NCBI GenBank assembly: GCA_947492955.1 | Contig: CANLOV010000012.1 | Location: 1-64,000 of the forward strand | Source of the DNA: an uncultured Cellulophaga sp. | GTDB lineage: Bacteria > Bacteroidota > Bacteroidia > Flavobacteriales > Flavobacteriaceae | Direction: 5' to 3' | Length of the DNA: 64,000 nt | Shown: positions 1 to 9,401 of the stretch, piece by piece | Layout: every line of letters begins with the position of its first letter | Numbering within the stretch: position 1 is the first letter of the stretch | Notes under the pieces: model-generated | Told to the model about the DNA's origin: nothing | The model's database searches: none | The model's input: the letters and a program-made list of their open reading frames with translations, nothing else | Translations under genes and position numbers: made by a program

Positions 1-77
<77 letters not shown>

Positions 78-349
78 AAAAAAATATTTTCAAAATTTAG
101 AATCAACAATAAACAGATAAACATATCAATAAAATCTGTACTAAAGTTAAAGGGCAAGAGTCAAAATAATAATTTAAGTTTCATCAATTACATTTCGCTA
201 TTCGATTTTGTCTATTAGATATTAAAAATCGATAAATAACTAAAGAGTAAGTATCAAATTCTAATACACCCTCTAACTGCTAAAGTCTGGTTACTGACTA
301 GTTTTGAACCAAAGAGTAACAACTAAAAAACAAAGACTACCTGTTAAAA
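78..349. other. AT-rich intergenic stretch, no gene seen
   Basis: Between the heptad array and the yebC promoter no convincing reading frame, RNA structure or terminator is visible on either strand. The stretch is AT-rich with low-complexity words. Confidence 0.6.
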
Positions 350-380
350 CTTGCAGCACTATCAAAATTTATTAAATTTG
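350..380 (+). promoter_or_regulatory. Predicted yebC promoter (-33 TTG, -7 TAAATTTG)
   Basis: CTTG at 350-353 is followed after 19 nt by TAAATTTG at 373-380, matching the Bacteroidota housekeeping consensus (TTTG, about 19-20 nt, TAnnTTTG). The expected transcription start is near 386, about 20 nt before the yebC ATG. The HU gene in this window has the same TTG-N19-TAAATTTG arrangement. Confidence 0.6.
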
Positions 381-406
381 CCTACTTACATAAATACACA
401 GTAGAA

Positions 407-1117
407 ATGGGAAGAGCTTTTGAGTTTAGAAAGGCACGTAAAATGAAAAGATGGTCAGCAATGTCCAAAGCCTTTACACGTATTGGAAAAGATATTGTAA
501 TGGCGGTAAAAGAGGGAGGTCCCGACCCAGATTCTAACTCCAGACTTAGAGCTATAATACAAAATGCCAAGGCAGTAAATATGCCTAAGGATAATGTAGA
601 ACGTGCTATAAAAAGAGCTAGCGATAAAAGTTTAGGAGATTTTAAAGAAGTTCTTTTTGAAGGTTACGCACCTCATGGTATTGCTGTATTGGTAGAAACC
701 GCTACAGATAACAACACAAGAACTGTTGCCAATGTACGTAGCTATTTTAATAAATGTGATGGTAGTTTAGGAACTTCTGGTTCTGTAGTTTTTATGTTTG
801 ATCACACCTGTAATTTTAGAATTAATGCAGAAGGTATAGACCCTGAAGAACTAGAATTAGAAATGATAGATTTTGGTGCCGAAGAAGTTTTTGCTGATGA
901 AGACGGTATTCTTATTTATGCTCCTTTTGAAAACTTTGGTGCTATACAAAAAGAATTAGAAGCCAGAGAAATAGAAATTCTTTCTTCTGGTTTCGAACGT
1001 ATACCGCAAGTAACTAAAGAACTAAACGAAGCACAAGTAGCAGATGTAGAAAAACTACTAGAAAAATTAGAAGAAGACGATGATGTACAAAATGTATATC
1101 ATTCTATGAAAGAATAA
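407..1117 (+). CDS. yebC: YebC/PmpR-family translation or transcription regulator
   Basis: The 236-residue protein has the usual family length and spans the whole YebC/PmpR fold. The N-terminus MGRAFEFRKARK is the Bacteroidota version of the family start. It is followed by the conserved region around residues 35-70 (GGPDPDSNSRLR, then MPKDNVERAIKRA) and an acidic C-terminus. Family members act in the cytoplasm; some bind DNA, and recent work ties them to relief of ribosome stalling, so the exact role here is open. The gene stands alone, with a promoter at 350-380 and a strong terminator at 1146-1176. Confidence 0.95.
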   Translation: MGRAFEFRKARKMKRWSAMSKAFTRIGKDIVMAVKEGGPDPDSNSRLRAIIQNAKAVNMPKDNVERAIKRASDKSLGDFKEVLFEGYAPHGIAVLVETATDNNTRTVANVRSYFNKCDGSLGTSGSVVFMFDHTCNFRINAEGIDPEELELEMIDFGAEEVFADEDGILIYAPFENFGAIQKELEAREIEILSSGFERIPQVTKELNEAQVADVEKLLEKLEEDDDVQNVYHSMKE

Positions 1118-1145
1118 TCTTCATTTTTACATACAGTATAACTAA

Positions 1146-1176
1146 AAAGAGACGCTAAATAGCGTCTCTTTTTTTT
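1146..1176 (+). terminator. Intrinsic terminator of yebC
   Basis: An 11-bp perfect stem (AAAGAGACGCT / AGCGTCTCTTT) with a 4-nt loop is followed by a run of T. It starts 28 nt after the yebC stop codon. Confidence 0.9.
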
Positions 1177-1279
1177 ATTTACTAAATTGATATTAAATAT
1201 TTTACTCCTACTACTTGTGTAATAACAGTAAGTAAAATATAATTAAAGATATATCGTATTATTTTTAATTTAAACACTC

Positions 1280-1903
1280 TTATCTAACATTTATACGCTT
1301 TATTAAATTTTCTAAATCTACATTTTTAGAATTAACAATTAAAAAATCAAATGTTTTGGATTTTGAAGTAATTAGAAATTGTGTATGGTAATTAACCTCT
1401 CCTTCTAATTCAATTAAATACTTTATTTTAATTATTTTAGATTTATTAGTTGTTATAAATTTATTTTCTAATCTTTTGTAATTAATACCAATACCAGCCC
1501 AACTTTCTTCTACTTGCGAACGAACCATTCCTAAATACTGATTTGCTAATTGCTTATTTAATGGAACATACTCTCCTTTTCTTATAAAAATGTGACTAGA
1601 ATAACCATCCTTTTCTGCAAAAATCATATATCCAAATGGTACATTCGTTATATTCTTAATTGATGATTTTATATATTCTACTTCTTTAAAATCTTTTGCT
1701 TTCTTTATTAAGTTAAACTCTAGCTCTTCTGTTTCTATTTTTTCATATTCTTTAGGAAGTAATATTGATGCATTCAAAAAATCTATCTGATGTTCATTAT
1801 AGTTTTCTTTATCTAGTTGTTCTTCTGAGGCATTCTTATTTTTGCAACCGATTAAACACAAAAACAAAATGAATTTTATCAATAATTTATTTTCTTTTAA
1901 CAT
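1280..1903 (-). CDS. Hypothetical lipoprotein, last gene of the ebo operon
   Basis: The 207-residue protein begins with a basic start, a hydrophobic segment and a lipobox ending LIGC at residue 20, so it is probably a lipoprotein. No known domain is recognised in the mature part, which is lysine- and isoleucine-rich with predicted beta strands. It overlaps the end of the TMEM220-like gene by 17 nt, which makes co-transcription very likely. The function is unknown; context would only suggest a link to the ebo pathway. Confidence 0.7.
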   Translation of the reverse strand: MLKENKLLIKFILFLCLIGCKNKNASEEQLDKENYNEHQIDFLNASILLPKEYEKIETEELEFNLIKKAKDFKEVEYIKSSIKNITNVPFGYMIFAEKDGYSSHIFIRKGEYVPLNKQLANQYLGMVRSQVEESWAGIGINYKRLENKFITTNKSKIIKIKYLIELEGEVNYHTQFLITSKSKTFDFLIVNSKNVDLENLIKRINVR

Positions 1904-2240
1904 AGCTAATTCTAAAAGTATACAAAAACATCATAATAGAAATTATTAATAAGCCAAAGGCTTCTCTACCCAACTCTACATTTTTTATATCTCCATCATC
2001 CAAATCGAAACCTTGAAATTCTGGTGGATACAGGTAAATAAAGCCAATAAAAGATACTATTGCAGCTACTAATAAAACTTTAGACGAAACCTTAGACAAT
2101 GCAAACAATACTGACAAAACTGCTGCGGCTCCCCATATTAGTATCCAGATGAAAGAATCTGGGTCATTATACTGCAAAACTGCTGAAAATAAAAACAGTG
2201 CTGCAAACAAAAAACCAATAATTTTAAATACAATTTTCAT
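1887..2240 (-). CDS. TMEM220-family small membrane protein
   Basis: This 117-residue protein has about four hydrophobic helices and matches the transmembrane family 220 pattern, including the early QYNDPDSF signature near residue 23 and a C-terminal Lys/Arg tail. It starts 6 nt after eboF stops, so it belongs to the same transcript. Its biochemical role is unknown. Its place behind eboF suggests a membrane accessory role for the ebo system, but this is inference. Confidence 0.75.
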   Translation of the reverse strand: MKIVFKIIGFLFAALFLFSAVLQYNDPDSFIWILIWGAAAVLSVLFALSKVSSKVLLVAAIVSFIGFIYLYPPEFQGFDLDDGDIKNVELGREAFGLLIISIMMFLYTFRISYVKRK

Positions 2241-2246
2241 ACAATA

Positions 2247-3620
2247 TTAATTTAATATATGTTGTTCTAAAATAGCGCAAACCTCTGTAGGCTCTATATT
2301 TTCCTTTTCAATTTTTTCTTTATTATTAGTAATAAAAATAGGATAGTCTACTTTATCTTCTGGTATTCTACCATGAGAACCTTTAATAAGATTAGCATCT
2401 ATAGGTATAATATCTAAAACGGTTCTAAAGCCTAACTTCTTTTTTAATAGCTTCCAAGCTACTTTTAAAAGCACTAGTTTATCTTTAGGATTGATAAGCA
2501 TTTCTACCGGATCATAGCCTGGTTTTTTATGTATATCTACCATACGTGCATAATCTGGCGCTTTTTTATCATCTAACCAAAAATAGTAGGTAAACCAAGA
2601 ATTTGCATCTGCTATTACTACCAAATCTCCACAACGGTGATGATTTAGCTTAGCATCTACTATTTCATTATCGCTCAATACCTTTTCTACTCCTTTTACA
2701 CTTTGTAATAATTTCTTTACTTCCGATTTAAGTGCTTTGTCATTTAAATAAATATGAGCAAGCTGATGATCTGCGACCGCAAAAGCCTTACTTGCCCCAG
2801 CATCTAGTAATTCTAAACCTCTTTCCGTTCTAATATTTATATATCCTTCTTTTCTTAAAATTCTGTTTAAATGAATAGGATTATTTACATTAGTAATTCC
2901 ATATTCAGAAAGTAAAATAATATTTGCGTCTTGAGATTCATAATAGCCTACCAATTGCTTTACCACGGTATCTATTTCTTGTAAATCTTTGGCTATAATA
3001 TCAAAATTAAGTCCGTAGCGTTGTAAATTATAATCTAAATGTGGTAGATAAATTAAATTTAAAGTTGGGTTGTGCTGTTTATCTGTTTCTATAGCTGCAT
3101 CTGCAATCCACTGACTAGATTTTATAGAGGTTTTAGGGCCCCAAAAGTTAAATAATGGAAAAGTTCCTAAATTACTTTGCAAGGTATCTCGTAACTCAGT
3201 CGGATGCGAATATATATCTGGTATTTTTCTGCCATCTGCTAAATAATTAGGCCTTGGAGTTACACTATAGTCCGTTGTACTATACATATTATACCACCAA
3301 AAAAGATTAGCACAAGTAAAATTAGGGTTCTTCTTCTTTAATTTATCCCATAATTTTTCTGCTTGTACTAGTTTATTGGATTGACGCCAAAACTTTACTT
3401 CACATTCCTCTTTAAAATACCATCCATTACCCACAATACCATGCTCAGAAGGATGCTTACCTGTTAGATAAGTAGATTGTGCACTGCAGGTTACCGCTGG
3501 TAATACTGGTGCTATAGTGGCAGCTTTTCCTTTTTCTAAAAACGATTTTATAAATGGCGTATGCTCACCTATTAACCGTTGTGTTAAGCCCACTACGTTT
3601 ATAACTACCGTTTTCTGCAT
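2247..3620 (-). CDS. eboF: EboF-like alkaline phosphatase superfamily protein (NPP-type)
   Basis: The 457-residue protein has the alkaline phosphatase / nucleotide pyrophosphatase fold and no signal peptide. The candidate nucleophile is Thr44 in PAVTCSAQSTYLTG. Several metal-binding positions differ from the family. The first Asp (usually IDGL) reads VVGL near residue 10. The region PHLDYNLQRYG keeps Asp196 but has Gln200 where His is expected. The usual SDHG reads SEYG at 238-241. A C-terminal GSHGR is kept. The gene lies 4 nt after eboE and closes the eboABCDEF set. Whether it is still a hydrolase is uncertain. Confidence 0.85.
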   Translation of the reverse strand: MQKTVVINVVGLTQRLIGEHTPFIKSFLEKGKAATIAPVLPAVTCSAQSTYLTGKHPSEHGIVGNGWYFKEECEVKFWRQSNKLVQAEKLWDKLKKKNPNFTCANLFWWYNMYSTTDYSVTPRPNYLADGRKIPDIYSHPTELRDTLQSNLGTFPLFNFWGPKTSIKSSQWIADAAIETDKQHNPTLNLIYLPHLDYNLQRYGLNFDIIAKDLQEIDTVVKQLVGYYESQDANIILLSEYGITNVNNPIHLNRILRKEGYINIRTERGLELLDAGASKAFAVADHQLAHIYLNDKALKSEVKKLLQSVKGVEKVLSDNEIVDAKLNHHRCGDLVVIADANSWFTYYFWLDDKKAPDYARMVDIHKKPGYDPVEMLINPKDKLVLLKVAWKLLKKKLGFRTVLDIIPIDANLIKGSHGRIPEDKVDYPIFITNNKEKIEKENIEPTEVCAILEQHILN

Positions 3621-3624
3621 GCGT

Positions 3625-4818
3625 TTACAATCTATTTTTTAACCACTGAATTTCTCTAACAATACCTTGTAACAAATCTGTTTTTAAGGTAGCTGGTAAA
3701 ACATCCCAGGTATAAGTTTCTATCTCTAAATGTTTAGAAACTTCATTTTCTTTTATATAAGCTATAACCTTTAAAATTTGGTCTTGAGTAGAAAATAATT
3801 GATTAAATTTTTCTACAAAAATAGGCACATGAAAATGTGCTCGTAATTCTTTATAATTACCTCGTTCTTCTAATACCGCTGGTAAATCATTATAAGTTTT
3901 TACTGTATCACCAATTTTTTCGGTTACTTGATGCAAATAAGTTGGCTCGTTAAACAAGGCTAATGAATCCCATACTTCTGATTTATTTTCATCATTAAAA
4001 ATAATTTTAAGTGCTGAACTCACTTGTATTTTCCCTACTTTAATTCTTTCTTTTTTAAATAAGCCTAAAGTATCTACAGGCTCTTCGTAAGCTAAAGAAA
4101 AATGGCAAACATCGTAACACACAGTAATATATCTGAGTACTAATTGTTCGGCTTTAGCCTTATCTATATTTAGCTCTTTTTGTAAAATTTCTATTGCTAT
4201 AGGCTTTAAAAAATACGTGAAGAAAAATATTACTTCCTCACTATTTTCTATAAGTCCGTCTGGTTCTGGCTCAATATCTAAATGTAAATATTTACCTGTT
4301 TTATTTTCTAAGGCATATAAATGCAAAATTATTTCTGATAAATTTGCTGCTCCCCTTTTAAAAGCATCATTTATGGCAGCCATAGAACCATGCCAATATT
4401 TATAACTAATGGGCGATGTAGATATACCACCTTCCATTCCGTCTGGAATTAAATATGCTAATTGATTAAATAAACGTTTGGTATATACTACTCTCTCTTC
4501 TGTTGTCCAATCTGGTGCATGTACTTGGTCTTTTACTACCTCATTATGGAAATTACCATAAGGAAATCCATTCATGGTAAACACATAAATTCCGTTTTGG
4601 TCTAACCATTTTTTAAATTCAGTAAGATTATCTCCTCTATTTAATTCTTCACTAGCAATATTAGATAATCGTAAACCTAATCCAAATAAGTCTTCCCCAG
4701 CTACTTCTGATTTTATTTTTGGAACGTATTCTTTTAAAGATTCTATAGTTTCTTGCCAATCTCCACCAGCATGTATATTGGTGCAATAACTTACATGGTG
4801 TTTGTTTTTTACAAGCAT
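3625..4818 (-). CDS. eboE: Metabolite traffic protein EboE
   Basis: The 397-residue protein fits EboE, a TIM-barrel protein related to xylose isomerase/AP endonuclease-type barrels. The N-terminus HHVSYCTNIHAGGDW, the GISTSPISYKYWHG region near 140 and the LHLDIEPEPDG stretch near 185 are the recognisable parts. Glu, His and Asp residues there could form a metal site. It sits 1 nt from eboD and 4 nt from eboF in one operon. In cyanobacteria ebo genes are needed to move a scytonemin precursor to the periplasm; the cargo in flavobacteria is unknown. Confidence 0.9.
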   Translation of the reverse strand: MLVKNKHHVSYCTNIHAGGDWQETIESLKEYVPKIKSEVAGEDLFGLGLRLSNIASEELNRGDNLTEFKKWLDQNGIYVFTMNGFPYGNFHNEVVKDQVHAPDWTTEERVVYTKRLFNQLAYLIPDGMEGGISTSPISYKYWHGSMAAINDAFKRGAANLSEIILHLYALENKTGKYLHLDIEPEPDGLIENSEEVIFFFTYFLKPIAIEILQKELNIDKAKAEQLVLRYITVCYDVCHFSLAYEEPVDTLGLFKKERIKVGKIQVSSALKIIFNDENKSEVWDSLALFNEPTYLHQVTEKIGDTVKTYNDLPAVLEERGNYKELRAHFHVPIFVEKFNQLFSTQDQILKVIAYIKENEVSKHLEIETYTWDVLPATLKTDLLQGIVREIQWLKNRL

Positions 4819-4819
4819 A

Positions 4820-5971
4820 TTATAATGTATTTAATAGAGTTATTGCCGCCCTCATTTTATCATAATCTATAGTATGTACATCGTGCTTTACTCCTATTTC
4901 AGATATTAATGTTATGGTTAACTCTCCTCCTAAATGCTCTCTAAACTCTTCTATGCCTCTTAGTAACTCTTCTGTTTTTTCATCATCCTTAAAGGGAATA
5001 GCAATTGTAAATCCTATTGCTTTTAATACTTCAATAATACTACTTAAAGTATCTTTATCTATTAAACCTATTAAATGTGCATAGGTAACATCTAATGCCA
5101 TACCAATAGCTACAGCTTCTCCATGACGCAGGCTATAATTGGTCATGTACTCCAATTTATGTGCTGCCCAATGCCCAAAATCTAAAGGTCTGGAAGAACC
5201 ACTTTCAAAAGGATCACCGCCTTGTGCTATATGCTGCATATGCATCTCTGCACATTTGTAAATTAGATATTGCATAGGGTCTTCTTCCCTATTTCGTAAG
5301 CTTTTAGCATTCTCTTTTATATAACTAAAAAAATCGGCATCTTTTATAAGTGCTACTTTTATAGCTTCAGCTATACCCGAAATCCAATCGCGCTGCTCTA
5401 ATGTTTTTAAAAAATCGCTATCGTTAATAATTGCATAAGGAGTAGAAAAAGTTCCTAAGAAATTTTTCTTCCCAAAAATATTAACACTGTTTTTTACTCC
5501 TACAGCAGCATCATTTTGCGATAATACTGTGGTAGGAACACGAATAAGTTTTACTCCTCTATGCGCTATAGTTGCTGCATAACCTACCATATCTACAATA
5601 GCACCACCACCAATTGCAACCACAAAAGAATGCCTACAAATAGCATTAGTATTTATTGCTTCTAAAATTTTAGTGACATTAGTTGCATCATTTTTGCAAG
5701 CTTCTCCTCCTGCAATAACTATTTGCTCTGTATAATTAAGGGTCTCTTTATGGGCTTCACTATAATTTTTAATCGCAGTAGATAAATTAGGGTGAGCTTC
5801 TGCAACACCACTATCTATTACAAATAATACTTTTATAGGTTCGTTATTTTTATATTGATGTATTACATCTTTAAACAAACTGTTATTTATAGCAAACAGT
5901 TGTTTTGTAAAATACAGTTTGTATTCGTAATTTATTTTAAAAGATTGCGCTATGGTAGGCATTAATTCCAT
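4820..5971 (-). CDS. eboD: EboD, 3-dehydroquinate synthase-like enzyme
   Basis: This 383-residue protein belongs to the sugar-phosphate cyclase / dehydroquinate synthase family. The NAD-binding GGGAIVDMVGYAA segment, PTTVLSQNDAAVG, and the Zn-binding set (Glu in SGIAEAIK, His in DFGHWAAH and LRHGEAVAIGM) are all present. Where housekeeping AroB has SVGGKT, this protein has AVGVKN, pointing to another substrate than DAHP. It lies between eboC (13 nt) and eboE (1 nt). An alternative start is Met4 (MPTIAQ). Confidence 0.88.
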   Translation of the reverse strand: MELMPTIAQSFKINYEYKLYFTKQLFAINNSLFKDVIHQYKNNEPIKVLFVIDSGVAEAHPNLSTAIKNYSEAHKETLNYTEQIVIAGGEACKNDATNVTKILEAINTNAICRHSFVVAIGGGAIVDMVGYAATIAHRGVKLIRVPTTVLSQNDAAVGVKNSVNIFGKKNFLGTFSTPYAIINDSDFLKTLEQRDWISGIAEAIKVALIKDADFFSYIKENAKSLRNREEDPMQYLIYKCAEMHMQHIAQGGDPFESGSSRPLDFGHWAAHKLEYMTNYSLRHGEAVAIGMALDVTYAHLIGLIDKDTLSSIIEVLKAIGFTIAIPFKDDEKTEELLRGIEEFREHLGGELTITLISEIGVKHDVHTIDYDKMRAAITLLNTL

Positions 5972-5984
5972 TTAAAAAATATTT

Positions 5985-6863
5985 TTAGGTAACAGCAAAT
6001 AATTTAGATAAATACATGGACAAGGGTAATAAAAGTAAAATTAATAAACCATACCACCAATAACTAAAACCAGCAGCTAAAGCAGCATCTAAAACTACAA
6101 TAGATAGTACTCCTGAAATAACTGCTTTTTTAATATTTTTTGATGTATTATTAATAAATGCTTTTCGTAAAGGTTTTAGTATTAAAAATAAGAACAACAA
6201 TAAAAAAGGAATACTTTGAAATGGTATTACGGCTATTCTTTCAAATTGAAATTTCAACACTAATACTACTACACATATATACAACAAACCTGCAAGTACA
6301 ATATTATTTTTATTATTTCCGTGCACTTCTCCCCTACTAATTAATGTAATTGCAAAAATGTAAACTACCGGAATAATGGCGTACTTTATGTCTATTAACA
6401 TACCTACAGCAGTTGTTCCTAATAATAAATTTAGTCCTCTACAGATTCCCATATTTAATGGTCCTAAAAAAGCTATTTTTTTTAAAATAGCATCGTATAG
6501 TATAATTGCTCCAGATAATATCATTGCAATATTACCCGATAATGTGCTTACAAAAAAAGCGAGCCCAACTCCAATAAACATTAAAATTGCCCCAAAAAAA
6601 GCAGCAGATTTTAACGAAACTATCCCACTAGGAATAGGTCTTTCTGGACGTTCTACTTGGTCTAACTTATAATCAAATACATCATTTAAAACTACCCCTC
6701 CGGCATATAGAAAAACTGATGATAGTACTAAAAATGCATTGGTAATCCACGAAGATTCTAAAACAATACCGACTATACCTATACCTGCAAAAATATCTGC
6801 CATTGCTGTTGGCAAATTAGCAGGACGCATTAATCGTAAATACCCGTTAGAAACTATATTCAT
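5985..6863 (-). CDS. eboC: UbiA-like prenyltransferase EboC
   Basis: The 292-residue polytopic protein has about eight or nine membrane helices and the first UbiA Asp-rich motif (NDVFDYKLDQVERPERP, around residues 59-76). The second Asp-rich motif of true prenyltransferases is weak: the matching loop reads EVHGNNKNN. This is what one expects of the EboC branch rather than MenA or UbiA. It is immediately adjacent to eboB (0 nt). It probably acts in the inner membrane on the pathway's lipid or aromatic precursor; the substrate is not known. Confidence 0.9.
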   Translation of the reverse strand: MNIVSNGYLRLMRPANLPTAMADIFAGIGIVGIVLESSWITNAFLVLSSVFLYAGGVVLNDVFDYKLDQVERPERPIPSGIVSLKSAAFFGAILMFIGVGLAFFVSTLSGNIAMILSGAIILYDAILKKIAFLGPLNMGICRGLNLLLGTTAVGMLIDIKYAIIPVVYIFAITLISRGEVHGNNKNNIVLAGLLYICVVVLVLKFQFERIAVIPFQSIPFLLLFLFLILKPLRKAFINNTSKNIKKAVISGVLSIVVLDAALAAGFSYWWYGLLILLLLPLSMYLSKLFAVT

Positions 6864-7769
6864 TTATATTACGTCTGTATCTATTTTAGGCTTTTGCCCT
6901 CTTAAGACACTGTTATCATTAAATAAATCGGTCTGGTTTATTCCCTTAGCATTTAACCAATCAGACTCTTTCATTTTTCCATTTTTACCAAACACGTCTA
7001 AAGCATTTTGATAACATGTTTTTACTACATGCTCCTTAGCTATACCACGTTGTAACATTAAAGCTGCTGTTTTTGGCACTGCTAATGGATCACTAACTCC
7101 CCAATCGGCAGAGCTATCTACAATAATATTAGTACTACCATATTGTTTAACTACTTCTACCATACGTTCATTACCCATTTTTGTTTTAGGGTAAATAGTA
7201 AATGCCGCAATAAAACCTCTATCTAAGACCTCTTTTACCGTTTCTTCGTTGTTATGATCTATTATAACATTTGCAGGATCTAAGCCATGTTCTAAGCACA
7301 CTTCCATACTCTTTATAGTTCCTGCTTTTTTATCTCTGTGCGGTGTATGTACTTGTACAACCATATCTAACTCCTTAGCCATCTCTAGCTGAAGTCTAAA
7401 ATATTTATCTTCTGCGGCTGTTTGATCATCATAACCTATTTCACCAATAGCAACTACATTTTCTTTATGCAGGTACAAAGGCAATAATTCTATCACTTGC
7501 TCTGCTAATGCTTCGTTATTTGCTTCTTTAGAATTTAAACCTATTGTACAATAGTGTTTTATTCCAAACTGACTTGCTCTAAATGGTTCCCAACCAACTA
7601 AACTACTGTAATAATCCTGAAAAGAACCTACTTGCGTTCTTGGTTGCCCTAACCAAAAAGAAGGCTCTATTAATGCAACAACTCCGGCAGCTGCCATTGC
7701 CTCATAATCATCTGTAGTTCTAGACGTCATGTGTACATGCGGGTCTATAAACATCATTTTCTCTTCCAT
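6864..7769 (-). CDS. eboB: EboB, TatD-family metal-dependent hydrolase
   Basis: About 300 residues form a TatD-like amidohydrolase TIM barrel. The metal ligands are visible: DPHVHM at the start, GEIGYD, VHTPHRD, IDHNNEE and the late DSSADWG. The start is set at the ATG at 7769 (MEEKMMFIDPH), only 2 nt after the eboA stop. An upstream ATG at 7793 would add eight residues and overlap eboA by 22 nt; it cannot be excluded. It is the second gene of the ebo operon. Confidence 0.88.
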   Translation of the reverse strand: MEEKMMFIDPHVHMTSRTTDDYEAMAAAGVVALIEPSFWLGQPRTQVGSFQDYYSSLVGWEPFRASQFGIKHYCTIGLNSKEANNEALAEQVIELLPLYLHKENVVAIGEIGYDDQTAAEDKYFRLQLEMAKELDMVVQVHTPHRDKKAGTIKSMEVCLEHGLDPANVIIDHNNEETVKEVLDRGFIAAFTIYPKTKMGNERMVEVVKQYGSTNIIVDSSADWGVSDPLAVPKTAALMLQRGIAKEHVVKTCYQNALDVFGKNGKMKESDWLNAKGINQTDLFNDNSVLRGQKPKIDTDVI

Positions 7770-7771
7770 AT

Positions 7772-8632
7772 CTATTCTTTTAGAGTTTCCCAACTCAATT
7801 CTTTATTTTTTATTAATTGTAATAATTTTGGGTAATTACTTAATAATTCTTTTGCCTCTTTATTTTCCGAGTAAAAACAACATAAGCTAGCTGCCTTTTT
7901 AACTAAAGCGTTTTCGTTATTAAATAGTATACACATATCTTTTAACAACTTATCATCTAAAAATTTAGTAATAGGCCGCCAAAAATGAGGATCCACCTCT
8001 CTTCTTGCTGCCCAACGCTCGTGTGCATAATCAGATATAATTCTTGCTAATTCTTTATTTGCTTTAATAGCTATATCGTTTATTTTACTTAAATCTCGTT
8101 CTAAAAAGGCAGCTTTTAAATACATTTGGTTCCATTCCTCATCACTAAAATATAATCCTGGATATGGATTTTTTAATGCTATCGCATCAAAAACTGAAAC
8201 AATATTGGTTCGCAACGCATCTACAGCGACATGCTTATACTTTTTTGGATTTGGTAATAAAACCAAAAATTTTAAAAATGTTTCTAATTCTCCTTTATCT
8301 GCTACTTGAATAATATTGGCAACTTTAGGCTCAAAAAAACTTTTATCTACCTCTAAAACAGCTACCAATAGATATATTCTCGCTATTTCTAGTAACGTAG
8401 CATCTTTTTCTCTTAAGTACTTTTGTACCTCAGAGACCTCATCTAACAATTCTAAAGCTTCATTTTCTTTAACTTTAGATGTTAATAAACTATAGGTAAG
8501 GTATAAATCTTTGGTAGATTTATTTTCTATAATTAATACTACTTTTTCTTGTAACCACTTTTTATTTTCAGCAGTAAATTTATTCTGTATTATATCTAAT
8601 AATTGTTCTGCTACATTTTTCAATTCCATCAC
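7772..8632 (-). CDS. eboA: EboA domain protein, first gene of the ebo operon
   Basis: The 286-residue, mostly helical soluble protein is recognised as EboA by position and by features such as the YAHERWAARREVDPHFWRP segment near residue 205. No catalytic residues are known for the family. It leads the operon eboABCDEF-TMEM220-lipoprotein, about 7.4 kb with gaps of at most 13 nt. The 181 bp between it and the divergent miaE must hold both promoters. Only weak -7-like words (TATATTTT) are visible there. Confidence 0.85.
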   Translation of the reverse strand: MMELKNVAEQLLDIIQNKFTAENKKWLQEKVVLIIENKSTKDLYLTYSLLTSKVKENEALELLDEVSEVQKYLREKDATLLEIARIYLLVAVLEVDKSFFEPKVANIIQVADKGELETFLKFLVLLPNPKKYKHVAVDALRTNIVSVFDAIALKNPYPGLYFSDEEWNQMYLKAAFLERDLSKINDIAIKANKELARIISDYAHERWAARREVDPHFWRPITKFLDDKLLKDMCILFNNENALVKKAASLCCFYSENKEAKELLSNYPKLLQLIKNKELSWETLKE

Positions 8633-8813
8633 AATTTTAATAATTTATATACCAATTTACTATACAACATTCTTCTATGGCTTTTAAAAATATAACAAAT
8701 AGATAAAACAAACACATAAGTGAATCATAAAGTATTAATTATAGTATTTCCTATTTATTTTTAATAGTGATCATAAATTAAATTCTTTATAATTTAGCTA
8801 TAAATAATATCGT

Positions 8814-9395
8814 ATGTTAGGTTTAAAATTACCAACCGACCCACGCTGGGTAAATATTGTAGAAAAGAACATTGATGAAATACTTAGTGATCATGCCTAT
8901 TGTGAGCAAAAAGCTGCTAGTACTGCAATTTCGCTTATTATTTCATTTCCAGAATATACCGATTTAGTAAAAGAAATGATTGCTTTATCTAGAGAAGAAA
9001 TGGGTCATTTTAAGATGGTACACGATAAAATTATTGCTCGTGGACAAACTTTAGCCAGAGATCGCAAAGATGAATATGTAATAGCGCTACTTAAGTTTTT
9101 TCCAAAAGGCGGAAGCAGAACTACACAATTAGTACACCGTCTATTATATGCTGCGCTTATTGAAGCTCGTAGTTGTGAACGTTTTAGATTATTATCTGAA
9201 GAGTTAGAAGATAAAGAATTAGCCGATTTTTATCATAAATTAATGGTAAGTGAAGCTGGGCATTACACCATGTTTTTATCTTTTGCCAGACAATATGGAG
9301 ACCGTATAGAAGTTGATAAAAAGTGGGATGATTTATTAGAATACGAAGCAACTATTATGAAAAACTTAGGAACTAACGAAAGTATTCATGGCTAA
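8814..9395 (+). CDS. miaE: tRNA-(ms[2]io[6]A)-hydroxylase
   Basis: The 193-residue protein matches MiaE, the di-iron monooxygenase that hydroxylates the isopentenyl side chain of ms2i6A37 in tRNAs reading UNN codons. The ferritin-like iron ligands are visible in SREEMGHFKM (about residues 62-71) and SEAGHYTMF (about 144-152), with further Glu in EARSCERF. Length and start agree with the family. It is a single-gene unit divergent from the ebo operon, ended by the hairpin at 9402-9433. Confidence 0.95.
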   Translation: MLGLKLPTDPRWVNIVEKNIDEILSDHAYCEQKAASTAISLIISFPEYTDLVKEMIALSREEMGHFKMVHDKIIARGQTLARDRKDEYVIALLKFFPKGGSRTTQLVHRLLYAALIEARSCERFRLLSEELEDKELADFYHKLMVSEAGHYTMFLSFARQYGDRIEVDKKWDDLLEYEATIMKNLGTNESIHG

Positions 9396-9401
9396 AAAAA
9401 C

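Noticed and set aside
382-570. Open frame opposite yebC (62 residues)
   Set aside because: It lies fully inside yebC on the other strand, is short, and has a composition expected of an antisense shadow.
6376-6672. Open frame of 98 residues opposite eboC
   Set aside because: It is antisense to a well-conserved membrane protein; its hydrophobic pattern is the mirror of eboC codons.
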